A stretch of DNA of 64,000 bases, taken from positions 868,001 to 932,000 of the forward strand of contig NZ_LARY01000001.1 in the NCBI RefSeq assembly GCF_003369925.1. Reading direction: 5' to 3'. Origin of the DNA: Listeria kieliensis (GTDB lineage Bacteria > Bacillota > Bacilli > Lactobacillales > Listeriaceae). Position 1 is the stretch's first letter; each line of letters begins with the position of its first letter. This document shows positions 61,338 to 64,000 of the stretch, piece by piece. The notes under the pieces were generated by a model. The model did not search any database, was not told the origin of the DNA, and saw nothing but the letters and a program-made list of their open reading frames with translations. A program made the translations under genes and the position numbers.

Positions 61338-61649
61338 CTACAGCGCAGCTAAAAAGTCATTAATTTCTTCTTTTGTTTTTCGATCTTTGCTGACAAAGCG
61401 CCCCACTTCTTCGCCCTCTTCATAAACTAGAAAACTTGGGATCCCAAAAATAGCAAGCTCCGCACACAAATCAATAAACTCATCCCGGTCCACATGAATG
61501 AATTTAAAATCATCGTTTTCTTGTTCAATTTCGGGCATAAGAGGCTCAATGAAACGGCAATCTCCACACCAATCCGCACTAAACATAAAAACTACTTTCG
61601 AATTATCTTTTAATGTATTAAACTCTTCAATCGATTTCAATTGTTCCAC
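61338..61649 (-). CDS. ytpP: Thioredoxin-like protein YtpP
   Basis: The 103-residue thioredoxin fold has an active site WCGDC (C28 and C31) instead of WCGPC, and a cis-proline in FGIPSFLVYEEG. The changed active site suggests different redox properties or a specialised partner. The start is GTG eight bases after AAGGAG. It is the first gene of ytpP-ytpQ-ytpR. Confidence 0.93.
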   Translation of the reverse strand: MEQLKSIEEFNTLKDNSKVVFMFSADWCGDCRFIEPLMPEIEQENDDFKFIHVDRDEFIDLCAELAIFGIPSFLVYEEGEEVGRFVSKDRKTKEEINDFLAAL

Positions 61650-61786
61650 AATAAACGCTCCTTCACTTTTCTTCTCATTAAATCCTATCTAAGAAATCGC
61701 CTTTCGTCCAGAAATCCGCTCGGAATCAAAGTATTTGAAACGCTTCCATTTTTTGTTTATGATGAGGAAAAAGGAGCGATTTCACA

Positions 61787-62230
61787 ATGTCTTATCACAT
61801 TTATCTTGCCGGCGAAATTCATTCGGATTGGCGCGCAGAGCTTGAAAAACAAATCAGTGAAGAATTAGATGTGGAATTCATTTTTTCTGGTCCACAAGAA
61901 AATCACGAAAAATCAGATGCAATTGGTGAAACCATCCTTGGGACACAGCCAGATTTGCTGTACCGAGATATCCAGTCTTCGAAAATCAACAACTTACGAA
62001 CACAACTTTTCTTAAGGAAAGCTGATTTAGTTATTGCTTATTTCGGTGAAAAATTTAGGCAATGGAACACTGCTTCGGACGTTTCGCTTGCACTCGCCAA
62101 AAACAAACCTGTCATTTTGATCCGGCCAGAAAATTTACACCATCCATTAAAAGAGCTTTCCGAGCGAGCAAATGTAACTGTCGATACAATTCCCAAAGCT
62201 GTTCAAGTTTTAAAGTATCTCTTTGATTAA
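61787..62230 (+). CDS. ytoQ: YtoQ family protein
   Basis: The 147-residue protein belongs to the YtoQ family, related to nucleoside 2-deoxyribosyltransferase-like folds: IYLAGEIHSDWRAELEKQI at the N-terminus, FSGPQENHEKSDAIGE in the middle and ADLVIAYFGEKFRQWNTASDV. The substrate is unknown. AAGGAG precedes the ATG. It stands alone, divergent from ytpP and convergent with the small membrane gene. Confidence 0.88.
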   Translation: MSYHIYLAGEIHSDWRAELEKQISEELDVEFIFSGPQENHEKSDAIGETILGTQPDLLYRDIQSSKINNLRTQLFLRKADLVIAYFGEKFRQWNTASDVSLALAKNKPVILIRPENLHHPLKELSERANVTVDTIPKAVQVLKYLFD

Positions 62231-62267
62231 AAAATGAAGTCTTCCATCTGGAAGACTTCATTTTTTG
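62231..62267. terminator. Bidirectional terminator after ytoQ
   Basis: AAAAAATGAAGTCTTCC pairs with GGAAGACTTCATTTTTT around four bases, a near-perfect hairpin with tracts on both sides. The stop codon of the minus-strand small gene lies in the stem. Confidence 0.92.
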
Positions 62268-62437
62268 GCTGTTCTCGAATTGAAATACGCAGCTACAGAA
62301 ACTAAAAACCCAGCTATAAGCGCCGTTAGCATCCAACCCAATTCTAGCTTTACTATACCAGTAGCATTTAGTAAAAAAGCTAGAACAGATGCAAAAATAA
62401 GTAAAATGCCTACTTTTCCATCCGTTCGTTTAAGCAT
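62258..62437 (-). CDS. Small membrane protein of 59 residues
   Basis: The minus strand encodes 59 residues starting [15 protein letters not shown]. Two hydrophobic helices are separated by a short loop (about residues 9-27 and 34-51), with a basic C-terminal tail (SRTAKK). Its ATG overlaps the stop of the M42 peptidase gene by eight bases and no strong ribosome site is seen, so expression would depend on translational coupling. Its stop lies inside the terminator hairpin, exactly where a real last gene would end. I do not recognise the family. Confidence 0.7.
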   Translation of the reverse strand: MLKRTDGKVGILLIFASVLAFLLNATGIVKLELGWMLTALIAGFLVSVAAYFNSRTAKK

Positions 62438-63506
62438 TACTTATAATCGTTTCGAATGTAGATTGATCTAGCGTGCGGATAAGCGTCGTGATCATTTCTT
62501 TAGCTGCACTATAATCGTCAATGTGCAGTATCGAATTAGACGAATGAATGTAACGCGATGGAACGCCAATAACAGCACTTGGAATCCCGCTTAGTGATGT
62601 ATGTACTTTACCAGCATCTGTACCACCAGGCGAAATAAAGTACTGATAAGGAATTTTATTTGTTTCTGCTGTATCAAGCAAAAATTCCCGCAAACCTCGG
62701 TGCATGACCATTGTCCGATCGTAAATCCGCATCAAAAACCCTTCGCCAAGTTGTCCAAACTCTGTTTTATCTCCTGTTAAATCATTGGCAGGACTTGCAT
62801 CAAGCGCAAAGAAAATGTCTGGTTGAATCATATGAGCACTTACGCCTGCTCCTCTAAGTCCAACTTCTTCTTGCACATTTGCGCCACTGAAAAGTGTGTT
62901 GGGTAAGCTTTCACCATGAAGCTCCTTCAAAAGCTCAATTGCAAGTCCTACTCCATAACGGTTATCCCAGGCTTTTGCCATGATTTTTTTGGGGTTAGCG
63001 AGCGGTGTGAATTCAGAAACTGGAACAGCGAACTGACCAGGACGAATGCCAATTTTTTCTGCATCTTCTTTCGAATCAGCTCCAATATCAATTAAAAGAT
63101 GCTTCGGATCTGTTGGTTTAGAACGCTCTTTTTCGCTCATCAAATGCGGGGGCACGGAAGCAATCACTCCGATCACTGGACCAGCGTCCGTCATAATCTG
63201 CACACGGCTCGCTTGTAAAACTTGCGGGTTCCAGCCTCCAAGTGTTTGAAAGCGCAATAAACCTTTTTCGGTAACTGATGTAACCATAAACCCAACTTCA
63301 TCCATATGGCCAGCAACAAGTACACGGGGGCCTTTTGCCTCTCCATGCCTTACACCAAAAATGCCACCTAAGCGGTCTTGTATCACTTCATCTGAAATGG
63401 GTTCGATTTCCTGACGTACAAAATCTCGAACTCGAAATTCATCGCCTGAAGCGCCCTGTAATTCTGTTAATCGTCTGAAAAGTGCTAAGGTTTCTTTGTT
63501 CAACAT
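62430..63506 (-). CDS. M42 family glutamyl aminopeptidase
   Basis: This cobalt- or zinc-dependent aminopeptidase of the TET type has its metal ligands visible: His and Asp in [10 protein letters not shown], Asp in [10 protein letters not shown], Glu pair in [10 protein letters not shown], Asp in [11 protein letters not shown], and the C-terminal His in [12 protein letters not shown]. The frame extends 18 codons upstream, but AAAGGGTGG is spaced for the ATG at 63506 (358 residues). The promoter has TATACT at 63532-63537. It heads a two-gene unit with the small membrane protein. Confidence 0.93.
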   Translation of the reverse strand: MLNKETLALFRRLTELQGASGDEFRVRDFVRQEIEPISDEVIQDRLGGIFGVRHGEAKGPRVLVAGHMDEVGFMVTSVTEKGLLRFQTLGGWNPQVLQASRVQIMTDAGPVIGVIASVPPHLMSEKERSKPTDPKHLLIDIGADSKEDAEKIGIRPGQFAVPVSEFTPLANPKKIMAKAWDNRYGVGLAIELLKELHGESLPNTLFSGANVQEEVGLRGAGVSAHMIQPDIFFALDASPANDLTGDKTEFGQLGEGFLMRIYDRTMVMHRGLREFLLDTAETNKIPYQYFISPGGTDAGKVHTSLSGIPSAVIGVPSRYIHSSNSILHIDDYSAAKEMITTLIRTLDQSTFETIISNA

Positions 63507-63564
63507 GATCCACCCTTTCTTTGTCTTTACTAGTATAACAAACTTCATTTGGTAATTCACGTTT

Positions 63565-63578
63565 TGAAAGCGTAATCT
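63565..63578 (+). promoter_or_regulatory. cre-like site between the M42 peptidase gene and ytzB
   Basis: TGAAAGCGTAATCT matches 12 of 14 cre positions. It sits between the divergent promoters: five bases above the ytzB -35 and just upstream of the M42 peptidase promoter. Confidence 0.4.
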
Positions 63579-63582
63579 TTAA

Positions 63583-63611
63583 TTGCTTTTGCTGCTAAAA
63601 AAGTATAGTAT
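63583..63611 (+). promoter_or_regulatory. Promoter of ytzB
   Basis: TTGCTT (63583-63588) and TAGTAT (63606-63611) with a 17-base spacer, about 60 bases before the start codon. Confidence 0.6.
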
Positions 63612-63673
63612 AGAACTACGCAAGTAAAAGCTTGCCGTTTACTTTACATAAGAAAAGCTAGGGAGGAAAGAAT

Positions 63674-63985
63674 ATGGACTGGAAAGCTTTCGTAGCAGGC
63701 GCTTTTGCTGGAGCTGCTGCAGGACATTTTGTGTATCATTACGTGATTGATGATCGCGAAATTTCTGGAGATGCTATTTTGGAAAACGTGAAAAATGCCT
63801 TTAAAAAAGAAGGACCGATTGAAGGTTCTTGGATTCAACTAAAAAAACAACACTACAAAAAATACGCAATTGATACTTTTGTCTATCACGGCGGAATTAC
63901 AGCAATTCGCGAAGGCGAGAAAAAGCAATTCGAATTTATTGCAGATGCGAAAACTGGAACGATCATCGATATTTATCTTACTTAA
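63674..63985 (+). CDS. ytzB: PepSY domain protein YtzB-like
   Basis: The 103-residue protein has an N-terminal Ala/Gly-rich hydrophobic stretch (FVAGAFAGAAAGHFVYHYV) that is probably a membrane anchor, followed by a small PepSY-like domain (ILENVKNAFKKEGPIEGSWI ... FIADAKTGTIIDIY). PepSY domains are thought to inhibit peptidases, which is of note beside the M42 gene, although that enzyme is cytoplasmic. GGGAGG precedes the ATG. The name rests on B. subtilis gene order. Confidence 0.78.
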   Translation: MDWKAFVAGAFAGAAAGHFVYHYVIDDREISGDAILENVKNAFKKEGPIEGSWIQLKKQHYKKYAIDTFVYHGGITAIREGEKKQFEFIADAKTGTIIDIYLT

Positions 63986-64000
63986 GCAAGAGAAAAGCAG

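Noticed and set aside
61730-61750. cre site upstream of ytoQ
   Set aside because: Only 11 of 14 positions match, with mismatches in the outer left half; no promoter is clearly placed relative to it.

Overview
The window is a stretch of a low-GC Gram-positive (Firmicutes) chromosome whose gene order matches the Listeria folC-to-ytzB region: folC-valS-hemLBDCA-ysxC-thrS-dnaIB-nrdR-coaE-mutM-polA-icd-citZ-pyk-pfkA-accAD-dnaE, then ackA-ytxK-tpx, thiI-iscS-ezrA, rpsD, tyrS, ccpA, aroA, murC, sftA, ytpRQP and ytoQ. Gene order and protein lengths (585-residue pyruvate kinase, 319-residue Pfk, 318-residue AccA starting (M)ANEMDFEK) point to the genus Listeria. I cannot name the species. Most genes are on the minus strand, so transcription mainly runs from high to low coordinates; pepQ, a universal stress gene, nadK, msrC, rpsD, a yxeA-like gene, ytoQ and ytzB are on the plus strand. 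No rRNA, tRNA, insertion sequence, prophage or CRISPR array is visible.

Region 1 (1-12.7 kb): folC, T-box-controlled valS, the heme operon hemA-hemC-hemD-hemB-hemL with overlapping genes, the GTPase gene ysxC, and T-box-controlled thrS. Region 2 (12.7-19.7 kb): a tightly packed replication and repair operon polA-mutM-coaE-nrdR-dnaB-dnaI. Region 3 (19.8-32 kb): central metabolism (ytwI-citZ-icd, pfkA, pyk), fatty-acid initiation (accD-accA) and the polymerase gene dnaE, each unit separated by strong hairpin terminators. Region 4 (32-43.5 kb): nanoRNase nrnA, regulator ytoI, hydrolase ytkL, pepQ, ald, a universal stress gene with a sigma-B-type promoter, a two-gene accessory cassette (DUF2087 regulator plus degenerate GIY-YIG protein), ytxK-ackA, tpx and nadK.

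Region 5 (43.5-52.8 kb): iscS-thiI-gtrA, ezrA, msrC, autoregulated rpsD, a YxeA-family gene, T-box tyrS and ccpA. Region 6 (53-64 kb): aroA, the ytxGH stress pair behind a near-consensus sigma-B promoter, murC, the soluble FtsK-like translocase sftA, ytpP-ytpQ-ytpR, ytoQ, an M42 peptidase gene overlapped by a 59-codon membrane-protein gene, and ytzB.

The window is mostly conserved core genome. The points most worth a second look are the DUF2087/GIY-YIG cassette between universal stress and ackA, the small membrane protein gene at 62258-62437, two repeated cre-like sites beside the ccpA promoter, and several uncharacterised inverted repeats upstream of citZ, pyk, accD, murC and yxeA. Many start codons are TTG or GTG; I chose them from Shine-Dalgarno spacing, and several differ from the longest reading frame.
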